A stretch of 64,000 nucleotides of DNA. It comes from Mumia sp050632745 (GTDB lineage: Bacteria > Actinomycetota > Actinomycetes > Propionibacteriales > Nocardioidaceae). A program made the translations under genes and the position numbers. This document shows positions 1 to 8,091 of this stretch, piece after piece. The stretch covers positions 744,001 to 808,000 of the forward strand of contig NZ_JBODSD010000002.1 of the NCBI RefSeq assembly GCF_050632745.1. The letters are read 5' to 3'. The notes below the pieces were generated by a model. The model was not told the DNA's origin. It worked only from the letters and a program-made list of their open reading frames with translations, and ran no database searches. How positions within the stretch are numbered: the stretch's first letter is position 1; each line of letters starts with the position of its first letter.

Positions 1-793
1 ACGCGGGGACCCGGACCGATCCCGCGGTGTCCGTCGCGAGCCCGAGGGTCGCGACGCCGAGGGCGACGGCGGTCGCGGTGCCGCTCGACGACCCGCCCGG
101 CAGCGCCCCCGGGACGACCGCGTTGACCGGGGCGCCGTAGGGGTCGTTGGTGCCGGAGATGGAGTACGCGAGCTGGTCGGTGCGGGCGATGCCGCGGACC
201 GACGCCCCGGCCGCGAGCAGCCGCTCGAGCGCGCCGGCGTGCGCCGGGGCGGGAGGCTGCTCGGCCAGGTACGCCGGCACCCCGGCCCCCACACCGAAGC
301 CGCGCACGGCGAACAGGTCCTTCACCGCGACCGACTCCCCGTCGAGGACGCCGCTCCCGGTCGGCGGCACGAGTGGGTCGCCGACGACGCGCCAGACCGT
401 GCGGTCGTACGTCGAGGGCGGCGCCGCGACGTGCGCCACGGCCACACGCCACCGCCCGTCGTCGCCGCGCCGCCACAGCTGGGTCTGCTGCCCGCGTCCC
501 CCGGACGCCGCCGCGAACGCGTTGACGACGACCGCGGCGTCGGGACCGGCCTCGACGACGTGGACGGCCTCCACCGTGCGTGCCGGCGCACCGCCGCGGA
601 CCCGGCGGAACGCGCCGATCGTCTCGTGCCCGACGAGCACCCCGCCCGCGTCGCCGCGCAGCGTCGCCGGCCCAGGCTCGAACAGCCCGTCGAGGGCCGC
701 CACGTCGTCGTCCATCAGCGCCCGCTCGTACGCCCAGAACGCCTCGAGCAGCCCCTCGGGCGCAGGCGCCTCGGGCGCAGCCGCCTCGCTCAC
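1..793 (-). CDS. AtzH/HpxZ-like domain fused to amidase-signature hydrolase (C-terminus cut by window edge)
   Basis: Residues 1 to about 125 form an NTF2-like AtzH/HpxZ (DUF3225) domain. From about residue 135 an amidase-signature enzyme begins: the catalytic Lys lies in SVAVKD, the second Ser in GGSSSG, and the nucleophile motif is DTAGSVRVP. All three parts of the Ser-cisSer-Lys triad are therefore visible before the sequence runs off the left edge. The GTG start at 793 overlaps the stop of the upstream acetamidase gene (GTGA), so the two are translationally coupled. In Klebsiella HpxX (amidase) and HpxZ are separate proteins of oxalurate breakdown; the neighbouring pucG product makes oxalurate. 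Oxalurate or a related ureide is therefore the inferred substrate; cyanurate-type carboxyureas (AtzE/AtzH families) are the alternative. Confidence 0.85.
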   Translation of the reverse strand, partial: MSEAAAPEAPAPEGLLEAFWAYERALMDDDVAALDGLFEPGPATLRGDAGGVLVGHETIGAFRRVRGGAPARTVEAVHVVEAGPDAAVVVNAFAAASGGRGQQTQLWRRGDDGRWRVAVAHVAAPPSTYDRTVWRVVGDPLVPPTGSGVLDGESVAVKDLFAVRGFGVGAGVPAYLAEQPPAPAHAGALERLLAAGASVRGIARTDQLAYSISGTNDPYGAPVNAVVPGALPGGSSSGTATAVALGVATLGLATDTAGSVRVPA

Positions 794-1890
794 CGGCGCC
801 GCCCCATCCGCTCGAAGTCGGCCGTCCGGATCTTGGCGTGCACGCCCTTCACGACGTCGACGACCTGCGAGACCTCGAAGTCGGTCGCGGCCGACAGGTA
901 CGCGAGGGCCTGCTGCGGGTGCATCCCGTAGCGGGCACCGAGGACCCCGATCGCGGCGCGGACGCAGTTCTGGAGCGCCACGTCGAGGTCCTCGTCGAGC
1001 CCGGTCGGCACGAGGTGCTCGGCGGTCTCGACGAGCGGGGTCACGAGGTCGCCGAACATCCGCGCCGCGTCCTCGCGCGCCACCACGTCGAAGCGCAGCG
1101 TCACCCGCAGCGACGCCTCCATGGCGGTGAGCGCGACCTCGCCGCCGCCCATCGCGAAGTGCGGGTCCCCGACGTACGCGAGGGCGCCGGGCACCTGGAC
1201 CGGGATGTACATCGCGGCTCCGACGGTCGCCATGTTGAGGTCGATGTTGCCGCCGAACGGTCCCGGCGGCACGGAGTCCGGCCGCTCGTCACCGGACACC
1301 GCGACGCCCATGATGCCGAGGAACGGCGCCAGCGGGAACGCGACCGAAGGCTCGCCGCCGGGCGTGAGCGGCATCGTCCCGCACGGGATGCCGTCGACGT
1401 CCTCGACGGCCGCGAACGCGGAGAACGTCCCCGGCGTGAGCGGGAACTCCCCCGGGAGCGCACCCCTGCCGTGCCGGTTGGACACCACCCCGTACGGCAC
1501 GCGCCGCGTCGTCTCGAGCACCGTCATCTTGAGCAGGTCCCCCGGCTCCGCTCCGCGGACCTCGATCGGGCCGGTGACGACGTGCGGACCGTCGCTCGCC
1601 ATGGTGTGCGGGTGCTCGGAGCGGGCGAGCTCGACGGCGTCGTCGAGGACCCGGTCGGGCGCGACGCCGTGTGCGGCGAAGAACCGGCGAGGATCGCGCC
1701 CCTGGTCCTCCAGGATCCCCTCGTGGCTGATCGTGTCGATCGTCACCGTGGCACCGGGGTCGACACGCATCACGGCGGCGTCGCGCGCGCACGGCAGGCG
1801 TCCCCAGAGGGTCGTCCCGCGCTCGGCGGGGAGGTACAGGTCGCCGGTCACCGGCCCCGTACCGCGGTGCAGGATCGGCTGGTCGATCAC
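790..1890 (-). CDS. Acetamidase/formamidase family protein (FmdA/AmdA)
   Basis: The 366-residue protein matches the FmdA/AmdA family along its length, including TIDTISHEGIL near residue 50, the H-P-H-T region near residue 92 and GPIEVRGAEPGDLL near residue 107. The family hydrolyses small amides such as formamide and acetamide to the acid plus ammonia in the cytoplasm. It is the first gene of a minus-strand pair with the AtzH-amidase fusion and is divergent from pucG. A role in releasing ammonia from a late ureide intermediate such as oxamate is an inference from position only. Confidence 0.88.
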   Translation of the reverse strand: MIDQPILHRGTGPVTGDLYLPAERGTTLWGRLPCARDAAVMRVDPGATVTIDTISHEGILEDQGRDPRRFFAAHGVAPDRVLDDAVELARSEHPHTMASDGPHVVTGPIEVRGAEPGDLLKMTVLETTRRVPYGVVSNRHGRGALPGEFPLTPGTFSAFAAVEDVDGIPCGTMPLTPGGEPSVAFPLAPFLGIMGVAVSGDERPDSVPPGPFGGNIDLNMATVGAAMYIPVQVPGALAYVGDPHFAMGGGEVALTAMEASLRVTLRFDVVAREDAARMFGDLVTPLVETAEHLVPTGLDEDLDVALQNCVRAAIGVLGARYGMHPQQALAYLSAATDFEVSQVVDVVKGVHAKIRTADFERMGRRR

Positions 1891-2021
1891 GGGCGCTCCT
1901 GTCGGTGGGTGCGGTCAACCTACCTTTTCGGACGCCGATTCCCGCCCGGCGATGCCAGAGTTAACAAGGCAGACACATCGCGCACCTACCGTCGCCCACG
2001 ACCCCGTACGAGGAGGAGCCC

Positions 2022-3239
2022 GTGCCCGTAGCGCCGATCGACCCGCCCCCGCGCCTGCTGATGGGACCGGGTCCCGTGAACGCCGACCCGAGGGTGCTGC
2101 GGGCGATGTCGGCGCAGCTGGTCGGCCAGTACGACCCGTGGATGACGGCGTCGATGAACGAGACGATGGCGCTCTACCGGGAGGTGTTCCGGACTGACAA
2201 CGAGGCGACGCTGCTGGTCGACGGCACCTCGCGCGCCGGGATCGAGGCGGCGCTCGTGTCGCTGCTCGAGCCAGGCGACCGGGTGGTCGTCCCGGTCCTC
2301 GGGCGGTTCGGGCACCTGCTCCGCGAGATCGCCGAGCGCTGCGGCGCGGAGGTGCACACGATCGAGACCGCGTGGGGCACGGTCTTCGACGAGGAGGAGA
2401 TCGTGGAGGCGGTTCGCCGGGTGCGCCCGAAGCTGCTCGCGACCGTCCAGGGAGACACCTCCACGACGATGTGCCAGCCGCTGTCCGCGCTCGGTCCCGC
2501 GTGCCGCGAGCTCGGCGTGCTGACGTACGTCGACGTGACCGCGTCGCTGGCCGGCAACACGTTCGCGATGGACGACTGGCAGCTCGACGTCGCGACGGCG
2601 GGTCTGCAGAAGTGCCTCGGCGGTCCCTCGGGCAGCGCACCGATCAGCCTGTCCGAGGCGGCCGTCGAGGTCGTGGACGGACGGCGGCACGTCGAGGCGG
2701 GGATCCGCGAGGCGTCCGACGACGACCGCGGCGAGCGGATCCGGTCCAACTACTTCGACCTCGCGATGATCCTCGACTACTGGGGACCGCGACGGCTGAA
2801 CCACCACACCGAGGCGACCACGATGCTCTACGGCGCGCGCGAGTGCGCCCGCCTGCTGGTGGAGGAGGGGATGGACGCGGCGGTCGAGCGGCACCGGTTG
2901 CACGGTGCCGCGATGACGGCCGGCGCCGCAGCGCTCGGGCTCGCGCTGTTCGGCGACCAGGCGCACAAGATGAACAACGTCGTCGCGGTCGAGATCCCCG
3001 ACGGCGTCGACGGCGACGCGGCCCGGGCGGCGATGCTGAGCGACTTCGGCATCGAGATCGGGACCTCGTTCGGTCCCCTGCACGGCAAGGTCTGGCGGAT
3101 CGGCACGATGGGCTGGAACGCGCGGCACGACGCGGTCCTGTCCACGCTGGCCGCGCTCGAGCAGGTCCTGCGGGCGGCCGGGACGGCACCGACCCCCGGT
3201 GCGGGCGTGGCTGCCGCCAAGGAGGTGTACGCCGCGTGA
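2022..3239 (+). CDS. pucG: (S)-ureidoglycine--glyoxylate aminotransferase
   Basis: A 405-residue class V (fold type I) PLP aminotransferase with the PLP lysine at K197 in GLQKCLGG. The N-terminal LLMGPGPVN and the QGDTSTTM segment are typical of the alanine-glyoxylate/ureidoglycine-glyoxylate aminotransferase group. The enzyme transfers the amino group of unstable ureidoglycine to glyoxylate, giving oxalurate and glycine. The GTG start is set by a strong AGGAGGAG ribosome site at 2011-2018. The stop overlaps the GTG of the allantoate amidohydrolase, the enzyme that supplies its substrate, which supports UGXT over a plain alanine-glyoxylate aminotransferase. Confidence 0.9.
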   Translation: MPVAPIDPPPRLLMGPGPVNADPRVLRAMSAQLVGQYDPWMTASMNETMALYREVFRTDNEATLLVDGTSRAGIEAALVSLLEPGDRVVVPVLGRFGHLLREIAERCGAEVHTIETAWGTVFDEEEIVEAVRRVRPKLLATVQGDTSTTMCQPLSALGPACRELGVLTYVDVTASLAGNTFAMDDWQLDVATAGLQKCLGGPSGSAPISLSEAAVEVVDGRRHVEAGIREASDDDRGERIRSNYFDLAMILDYWGPRRLNHHTEATTMLYGARECARLLVEEGMDAAVERHRLHGAAMTAGAAALGLALFGDQAHKMNNVVAVEIPDGVDGDAARAAMLSDFGIEIGTSFGPLHGKVWRIGTMGWNARHDAVLSTLAALEQVLRAAGTAPTPGAGVAAAKEVYAA

Positions 3240-4480
3240 GCGCGACCGACGCGTTCGCCGACGCCCGTACGGCGCTGGAGCGGTGCGACGCCCTCGCGGC
3301 CCTGAGCGCCCGGGAAGGCCGGATCGACCGTTTCTACCTGACTGCGGAGCACGCCGCGGCCAACGCGCTGGCGGGGTCGTGGATGCAGGCGGCGGGGATG
3401 GACACGTGGACCGACGCCGTCGGCAACGTCTGCGGACGCCTCGAGGGTGCGACGCCCGGCCTCCCCAGCCTGCTCCTCGGCTCGCACCTCGACACCGTCC
3501 CCGACGCGGGCCGGTACGACGGTCCGCTCGGCGTCGTGCTCGCGATCGCGGTCGCCGAGCGGTTGCGCGACCGGATGCCGTCGCTGCCGTTCGCGCTCGA
3601 GGTCGTCGGGTTCTCCGACGAGGAGGGCACCCGCTTCGGCTCGGCCCTGATGGGCAGCTGCGGACTGGCCGGGACCTGGGACGACGGGTGGTGGGACCAG
3701 CGCGACGACGACGGCGTCACGCTGCGCGAGGCGTTCGCCGAGTTCGGGCTCGACCCCGCCGCGGTCGGCGACGCGGCGCGTGACCCGGCGTCGCTGGTGG
3801 GCTACCTGGAGTCCCACATCGAGCAGGGCCCGTCCCTCGAGCAGGAGGACCTCCCTCTCGGGGTGGTGAGCAGCATCGCCGGGGCGCGCCGGTTCGCGCT
3901 GCGCGTCGTCGGGGAGGCGCGGCACGCCGGCGGCACCCCGTACGAGCGGCGCCGTGACGCCCTGGTCGGCGCGAGCCACGCCGTCGTCGACGTCGAGCGG
4001 ATCGCGCGGGACGAGGGTGTGATCGCCACCGTCGGGTCGCTGCACGTGCACCCCGGCGCGGTGAACGTGGTCCCCGGCCGGGTGGACCTCACGCTCGACC
4101 TGCGGGCGGAGCACGACGCCGACCGCGACCGAGCCTGGGAGCTGATCGCAGACGCGGTGGAGAAGCGGTGCGCGGAGCGAGGACTGACCTTCGAGGTCGT
4201 CGAGACGCACCGCGCTCCGGCGGTCGCGATGGACGGTGCGCTCCGCGAGGCCGTCGCAGCCGGCATCCGCACCACGACCGGCGAGGAGCCGAGGGTGCTG
4301 TTCAGCAGGGCCGGCCACGACGCGATGGCGGTCGCCGCGGTGACGCCGGTCGCGATGCAGTTCGTCCGGTGCCACGACGGCATCTCGCACCATCCCGACG
4401 AGGCGGTGCGGCTCGACGACGTGGCGCTCGCGATCGACGCGTTCGCGGCGGCGGTGCTGGCGGTGGCGCTGGCCCCGTGA
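3236..4480 (+). CDS. allC: Allantoate amidohydrolase (M20 family)
   Basis: This 414-residue M20-type binuclear metallohydrolase has the metal-binding motifs SHLDTVPDAG, SDEEGTRF and ESHIEQGP; the Glu-rich and His residues of the M20 C-carbamoyl amidohydrolase subfamily are present, as is the late GHDAM motif. It converts allantoate to ureidoglycine, CO2 and ammonia. The frame is open far upstream, but the GTG at 3236 overlapping the pucG stop begins the homologous region (VSATDAF). The stop codon lies inside repeat copy 1. N-carbamoyl-amino-acid hydrolase is the alternative within the family; the neighbours favour allantoate. Confidence 0.9.
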   Translation: MSATDAFADARTALERCDALAALSAREGRIDRFYLTAEHAAANALAGSWMQAAGMDTWTDAVGNVCGRLEGATPGLPSLLLGSHLDTVPDAGRYDGPLGVVLAIAVAERLRDRMPSLPFALEVVGFSDEEGTRFGSALMGSCGLAGTWDDGWWDQRDDDGVTLREAFAEFGLDPAAVGDAARDPASLVGYLESHIEQGPSLEQEDLPLGVVSSIAGARRFALRVVGEARHAGGTPYERRRDALVGASHAVVDVERIARDEGVIATVGSLHVHPGAVNVVPGRVDLTLDLRAEHDADRDRAWELIADAVEKRCAERGLTFEVVETHRAPAVAMDGALREAVAAGIRTTTGEEPRVLFSRAGHDAMAVAAVTPVAMQFVRCHDGISHHPDEAVRLDDVALAIDAFAAAVLAVALAP

Positions 4481-4521
4481 CCGGGGAAGTCTGGTGTCAC
4501 CGGGTGGCGCCAGAATTCCCC
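4477..4521. repeat. Direct repeat copy 1 with nested inverted repeats, convergent-gene terminator
   Basis: The first 26 bases (4477-4502) are identical to 5510-5535. GTGAC/GTCAC arms lie at 4477-4481 and 4496-4500, and GGGGAA (4483-4488) can pair with TTCCCC (4516-4521). The element contains the allC stop codon and the last codons of the convergent AbiEi-like gene, where it probably acts as a bidirectional terminator. Confidence 0.75.
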
Positions 4522-5456
4522 ACTGCGCAGTCCGGGGAGCACGCGGTCGGCTCCTCGTGCCAGCCGTGGGCCTGGAAGAGCCTCGCGAGCTTGACGGCGG
4601 TGGTGCACGGCCGCCGGAACACCTGACCCCAGCCGAGCCGAGCGGTGGGCCTTCCTTCGACGAGCACGTCGAGGTCGCGTTCGAGGTCGTCGTCTCGCTT
4701 CGACGCACTCTCGTGGTAGATCCGGCCGTCGAGCTCGACCACCACCGTGCCGTGCTGGACGTCACGGTACGCGGTGCCCTCGACGGTCTTCGCGACGAGC
4801 TGGCGGCGACCGCGAGGCAGGCGGTGCGGGCGTTCGACGCGCGTGAGGTAGCCATGCTCGAGGACCGACTGGGTCCCCTCCGCGACGTCACGCAGCACCG
4901 CCTGGAGCCACCGGCGGTCCGTGACCCGCGACCGGCGCGCGAGGGCGGCAGCGAGCCGTGCTGCCGTCGTACGACGTGACCCGCAGGCGCGGGCGAGGGC
5001 GGCGATGGCGTCCAGCTCGTCCTCGGCGTCGACGGCCTCGTCGACCACCGCTTCCTCGTACCGCAGACGCGGGGGCGAGAGGTTCCACTGGACGAGGTCG
5101 TCGAGGCGACGTCGTCGACGGATCGCCACGCGATCGACCGCGACGACCTTGCGACGGTGGTCGATGGCGACCTCGACGGTGTCCTCGGCGGTGCTGTCGA
5201 GCCCGCGCCGTTCGGCGGCTCGCAGCGCCGATGCCCCCGAGAGCGCCGCGGGCCAGGCGTACAGGACGGCGCCCCATGCCCGTTGGATCCACGTCGGTGC
5301 CCCGGTGTGATTCACGTAGACGCCGGGGAACAGCGGCGTCAGCGTGTGCCGCCGGACCCGTCGCCTGATCTCGTGCGGCGCGAGACCGAGAGCGCGGAGC
5401 TGCCGCCGTGCAACCACGCCGCACTGCGCGGCGAGCAGGTCGGTGATCGCGTCCAC
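4497..5456 (-). CDS. AbiEi-like antitoxin-domain protein with DUF559/Vsr-like C-terminus
   Basis: The 319-residue protein starts with a winged-helix AbiEi N-terminal domain (DLLAAQCGVVARRQLRALGL, then FPGVYV). Its C-terminal third carries a nuclease-fold segment with VVVELDGRIYH followed by R-D-D-D-L-E-R-D, like DUF559/Vsr-type proteins. The GTG at 5456 is chosen because it begins the AbiEi domain; the upstream in-frame extension runs through the repeat at 5510-5553. No AbiEii toxin gene is adjacent, so this is one of the lone AbiEi-type proteins common in Nocardioidaceae, with no demonstrated function. It interrupts the purine locus and is bracketed by two repeats, suggesting acquisition as a unit. 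Confidence 0.75.
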   Translation of the reverse strand: MDAITDLLAAQCGVVARRQLRALGLAPHEIRRRVRRHTLTPLFPGVYVNHTGAPTWIQRAWGAVLYAWPAALSGASALRAAERRGLDSTAEDTVEVAIDHRRKVVAVDRVAIRRRRRLDDLVQWNLSPPRLRYEEAVVDEAVDAEDELDAIAALARACGSRRTTAARLAAALARRSRVTDRRWLQAVLRDVAEGTQSVLEHGYLTRVERPHRLPRGRRQLVAKTVEGTAYRDVQHGTVVVELDGRIYHESASKRDDDLERDLDVLVEGRPTARLGWGQVFRRPCTTAVKLARLFQAHGWHEEPTACSPDCAVGNSGATR

Positions 5457-5509
5457 CCGGGCAGCGTGGCGCAGGCGGACCGAGCCGCGCGGGCGCCGTC
5501 CACAGGCCG

Positions 5510-5553
5510 GTGACCGGGGAAGTCTGGTGTCACCGAAGGCGCGGATCTTCCCC
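5510..5553. repeat. Direct repeat copy 2 with nested inverted repeats
   Basis: Bases 5510-5535 are identical to 4477-4502, and GGGGAA (5516-5521) again faces TTCCCC (5548-5553) at nearly the same spacing. It lies between the stop of the XRE regulator and the start of the AbiEi-like gene, both on the minus strand, so it may end the regulator transcript. Confidence 0.75.
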
Positions 5554-5575
5554 GCTCGCGATCTGCGGGAGCCGC

Positions 5576-6175
5576 TCACACGTCGTGCAGCGTCAGCCAG
5601 AACGCGACCGCGACCACGTCGCCGTCGTTGGAGACGCGGTGCGGGGTGGTCGCCGCGAAGGTGATCGAGTCGCCGACCCCGAGGACGTACCGCTCTCCCC
5701 CGACCACGACCGTCAGCTCACCCGCGGTCACGCTGCCGACCTCTCGCCCACGGTGCACGAGCATGCGGTCGTGCTGGCTCGACGCCGCTCCGGGCGGGTA
5801 CGTCGACTCGAACACCTCGGCGCCGGTGATCGGCACCGGCGACAGGCGCCGGTAGGTCACGCCGTCGGCGAGCTCGACCGGTCCGGTCTGGCCGGCCCGG
5901 GCGACGACCGCTCCCCCGTTGGCCGACGCCGACGCGTCGAACACCGACGCGAGCGGGACGTCGAGCGCGGTCACGATCTCGACGAGCCGGTTGACCGACG
6001 GCTGCATGACACCGCGCTCGATCTGCGACAGGGCGCTGGGCGAGATCCCGAGCTGGGTCGCCAGGGCCCGCATCGACACCCCGCTCGCCTCGCGCAGCTC
6101 GCGCAGGCGGGGCCCGACGGGAAGATGTGCGGCGTCGCCACCAGGGGCTTCCGGGGCCGCGGGTTCGAGCGTCAT
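5576..6175 (-). CDS. XRE-family regulator with C-terminal cupin domain
   Basis: A 199-residue protein with an N-terminal helix-turn-helix (residues about 25-80; the recognition region is TQLGISPSALSQIERG) and a C-terminal cupin barrel (about 110-195, with SSQHDRMLVHRGREVGSV and TPHRVSNDGD). Such XRE-cupin proteins sense small metabolites through the cupin. It is divergent from uraD and lies between both purine operons, so it is the best local candidate for controlling urate/allantoin breakdown. Whether it activates or represses, and its ligand, are not visible. Confidence 0.88.
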   Translation of the reverse strand: MTLEPAAPEAPGGDAAHLPVGPRLRELREASGVSMRALATQLGISPSALSQIERGVMQPSVNRLVEIVTALDVPLASVFDASASANGGAVVARAGQTGPVELADGVTYRRLSPVPITGAEVFESTYPPGAASSQHDRMLVHRGREVGSVTAGELTVVVGGERYVLGVGDSITFAATTPHRVSNDGDVVAVAFWLTLHDV

Positions 6176-6265
6176 GCTGCGTGAGTGTAGGCACGAACGG
6201 GCCGGCCGGGTGCCGCCTCGCGCGTTCTTACACAGCGTTCACCGAGAAGAAACACCTCACCGTCC

Positions 6266-6278
6266 GTTAAGGAATAAC
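6266..6278. promoter_or_regulatory. Weak candidate operator upstream of uraD
   Basis: GTTA-AGGAA-TAAC is a short inverted repeat 9 bases before the uraD start. A GTTAAC palindrome also occurs at 1960-1965 between the acetamidase and pucG genes. The shared GTTA core could be a regulator site, but it is short and could be chance. Confidence 0.25.
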
Positions 6279-6287
6279 TTCACGACC

Positions 6288-6797
6288 ATGGACCTCGCAG
6301 CCGTCAACGCGCTCCCGCCGGAGGACCTCGCGGCGGCGTTGACCACCTGCGCCGACGTCCCCCGCTGGGTGAGCGCGGTCGTCGACGCGCGGCCGTACGC
6401 GTCGGTCGACGCCCTGCTCGCGCACGCGGACAGCACGGCACGGACCTGGACCGACGACGAGGTCGACCGCGCCCTCGCCCAGCACCCGCGGATCGGCGAG
6501 CGCTCGCAGCGACCGGCGAGCGAGGCCGCGATGTCGGCGCGCGAGCAGTCCGGGGTCTCCACCGACGCCGACGTCGCCGAGCGCCTGCGTGCGGGCAACG
6601 CGGCGTACGAGGAGCGGTTCGACCGGGTGTTCCTGGTCCGCGCGGCCGGGCGCGACGCCGAGGAGATCCTCGCGCTGCTCGAGCAGCGGCTCGGCAACGA
6701 CGACGCGACCGAGCGCGAGGTGGTCAGGGGGCAGCTGCGCGAGATCGCGCTGCTGCGCCTCCGGGAGATCGTGTCGACCGGCGAGGAGCCGGCATGA
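6288..6797 (+). CDS. uraD: 2-oxo-4-hydroxy-4-carboxy-5-ureidoimidazoline decarboxylase
   Basis: The 169-residue protein has the OHCU decarboxylase signature HPRIGE, with the catalytic His, followed by SAREQSGV and the helical C-terminus of the family (YEERFDRVFLVRAAGRDAEE). It converts OHCU, the product of HIU hydrolase, into S-allantoin. The frame is open further upstream, but the ATG at 6288 begins the conserved MDLAAVNAL segment. It is the first gene of the uraD-uraH-uricase-allB operon. Confidence 0.93.
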   Translation: MDLAAVNALPPEDLAAALTTCADVPRWVSAVVDARPYASVDALLAHADSTARTWTDDEVDRALAQHPRIGERSQRPASEAAMSAREQSGVSTDADVAERLRAGNAAYEERFDRVFLVRAAGRDAEEILALLEQRLGNDDATEREVVRGQLREIALLRLREIVSTGEEPA

Positions 6798-6813
6798 GCG
6801 GCCAGGATGGAGC

Positions 6814-7152
6814 ATGACCAGCCACGTCACCACCCACGTCCTCGACACCACGCTGGGCCGCCCCGCCGCCGGCGTCTCCGTCACGTTGAGCCTCGTCGAC
6901 GAGCGCGTGGTCGAGCCGATGGCCGTCGGCACCACCGACGACGACGGGCGCCTCGGCGACCTCGGGCCGAAGCACCTCCCCGCCGGGACCTACCGCCTCA
7001 CGTTCGACACCGGCGCCTACTTCGCCCGGGACGACCGGCCGACCTTCTTCCCGACCGTCGAGCTCACGTTCACGGTCACGACGCTCGACGAGCACTACCA
7101 CGTCCCGCTGCTGCTGAGCCCGTTCGCCTACTCCACCTATCGAGGGAGCTGA
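6814..7152 (+). CDS. uraH: 5-hydroxyisourate hydrolase (transthyretin-like)
   Basis: A 112-residue transthyretin-fold protein with the N-terminal THVLDTTLGRPA motif, DDGR in the middle and the diagnostic C-terminal YRGS tetrapeptide. It opens 5-hydroxyisourate, the uricase product, to OHCU. The ATG at 6814 follows the uraD stop by 16 bases; the length equals the family norm with no signal peptide. Confidence 0.95.
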   Translation: MTSHVTTHVLDTTLGRPAAGVSVTLSLVDERVVEPMAVGTTDDDGRLGDLGPKHLPAGTYRLTFDTGAYFARDDRPTFFPTVELTFTVTTLDEHYHVPLLLSPFAYSTYRGS

Positions 7153-7153
7153 C

Positions 7154-8086
7154 ATGCCCGTCCCGTCGTCCGCCGCGTACCGGCTCGGGCCCAACCAGTA
7201 CGGCAAGGCCGAGGTCCGGCTGGTCCGCGTGGACCGCGTCTCACCTCGGCACGTGCTCACCGACCTCTCGGTGACGAGCCAGCTGGTCGGCGACTTCGCC
7301 GGGGCCCACGTCGAGGGCGACAACTCCCACGTGGTGGCGACGGACACCCAGAAGAACACGGTGTACGCGTTCGCCCGCGACGGCGTCGGCGCTGCGGAGA
7401 CGTTCCTCCTGCGTCTCGCCGACCACTTCACGGGCACGTTCGCCTGGGTGAGCGGCGGGCGCTGGACGGCCGAGCAGTACGCCTGGTCCCGGATCCCCAC
7501 CGCCTCGAGGCCGCAGGGCCACGACCACGCCTTCTCGCGCGACGGCGGCGAGACACGCACGGCGGCGGTGGTCCGCGACGGCGACGCGACGACGGTGCTC
7601 GCGGGACTGAAGGACCTGGTCGTGCTCAAGTCCACCGGGTCGGAGTTCGTCGGCTTTCCCCGCGACTCCTACACGACGCTGCCCGAGGAGACCGACCGCA
7701 TCCTCGCCACGTCGGTGACGGCGCGCTGGCGGTACGCGACCGCGGTCGCGGGGTCGTACGACGACGAGGCGTACGACGTCGCGTACGCCGCTGCGCGCAC
7801 GGCGATGCTCGACGCGTTCGCGAGCACGCACTCGAAGGCGCTCCAGCAGACGCTGTACGCGATGGGGTCGGCGGTGCTCGACGCCGTGCCGGAGGTCGTC
7901 GAGGTCCGGTTCTCGATGCCCAACAAGCACCACTTCCTCGTCGACCTCGCGCCGTTCGGGCTCGAGAACCCGGGCGAGGTCTTCTACGCCGCGGACCGCC
8001 CGTACGGCCTGATCGAGGCCGCGGTCCTGCGCGAGGACGCGGAGCCGGCCGATGCGGTGTGGGCGTCGGTCGGCGGCTTCTGCTGA
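7154..8086 (+). CDS. Urate oxidase (uricase)
   Basis: A 310-residue cofactor-free uricase. The N-terminal YGKAEVRLVRV contains the catalytic Lys and VVATDTQKNTVYAF contains the catalytic Thr. The second tunnelling-fold half has LKSTGSEFVGF and MPNKHHFLVDLAPFGL. It oxidises urate to 5-hydroxyisourate and H2O2 in the cytosol. The ATG starts one base after the uraH stop, consistent with one operon. No xanthine dehydrogenase is in the window, so urate supply is encoded elsewhere. Confidence 0.95.
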   Translation: MPVPSSAAYRLGPNQYGKAEVRLVRVDRVSPRHVLTDLSVTSQLVGDFAGAHVEGDNSHVVATDTQKNTVYAFARDGVGAAETFLLRLADHFTGTFAWVSGGRWTAEQYAWSRIPTASRPQGHDHAFSRDGGETRTAAVVRDGDATTVLAGLKDLVVLKSTGSEFVGFPRDSYTTLPEETDRILATSVTARWRYATAVAGSYDDEAYDVAYAAARTAMLDAFASTHSKALQQTLYAMGSAVLDAVPEVVEVRFSMPNKHHFLVDLAPFGLENPGEVFYAADRPYGLIEAAVLREDAEPADAVWASVGGFC

Positions 8087-8091
8087 ACGCG

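Noticed and set aside
4497..5456. Complete type IV toxin-antitoxin (AbiE) system
   Set aside because: Only the AbiEi-like half is present; the neighbours are purine genes and there is no nucleotidyltransferase-type AbiEii gene.
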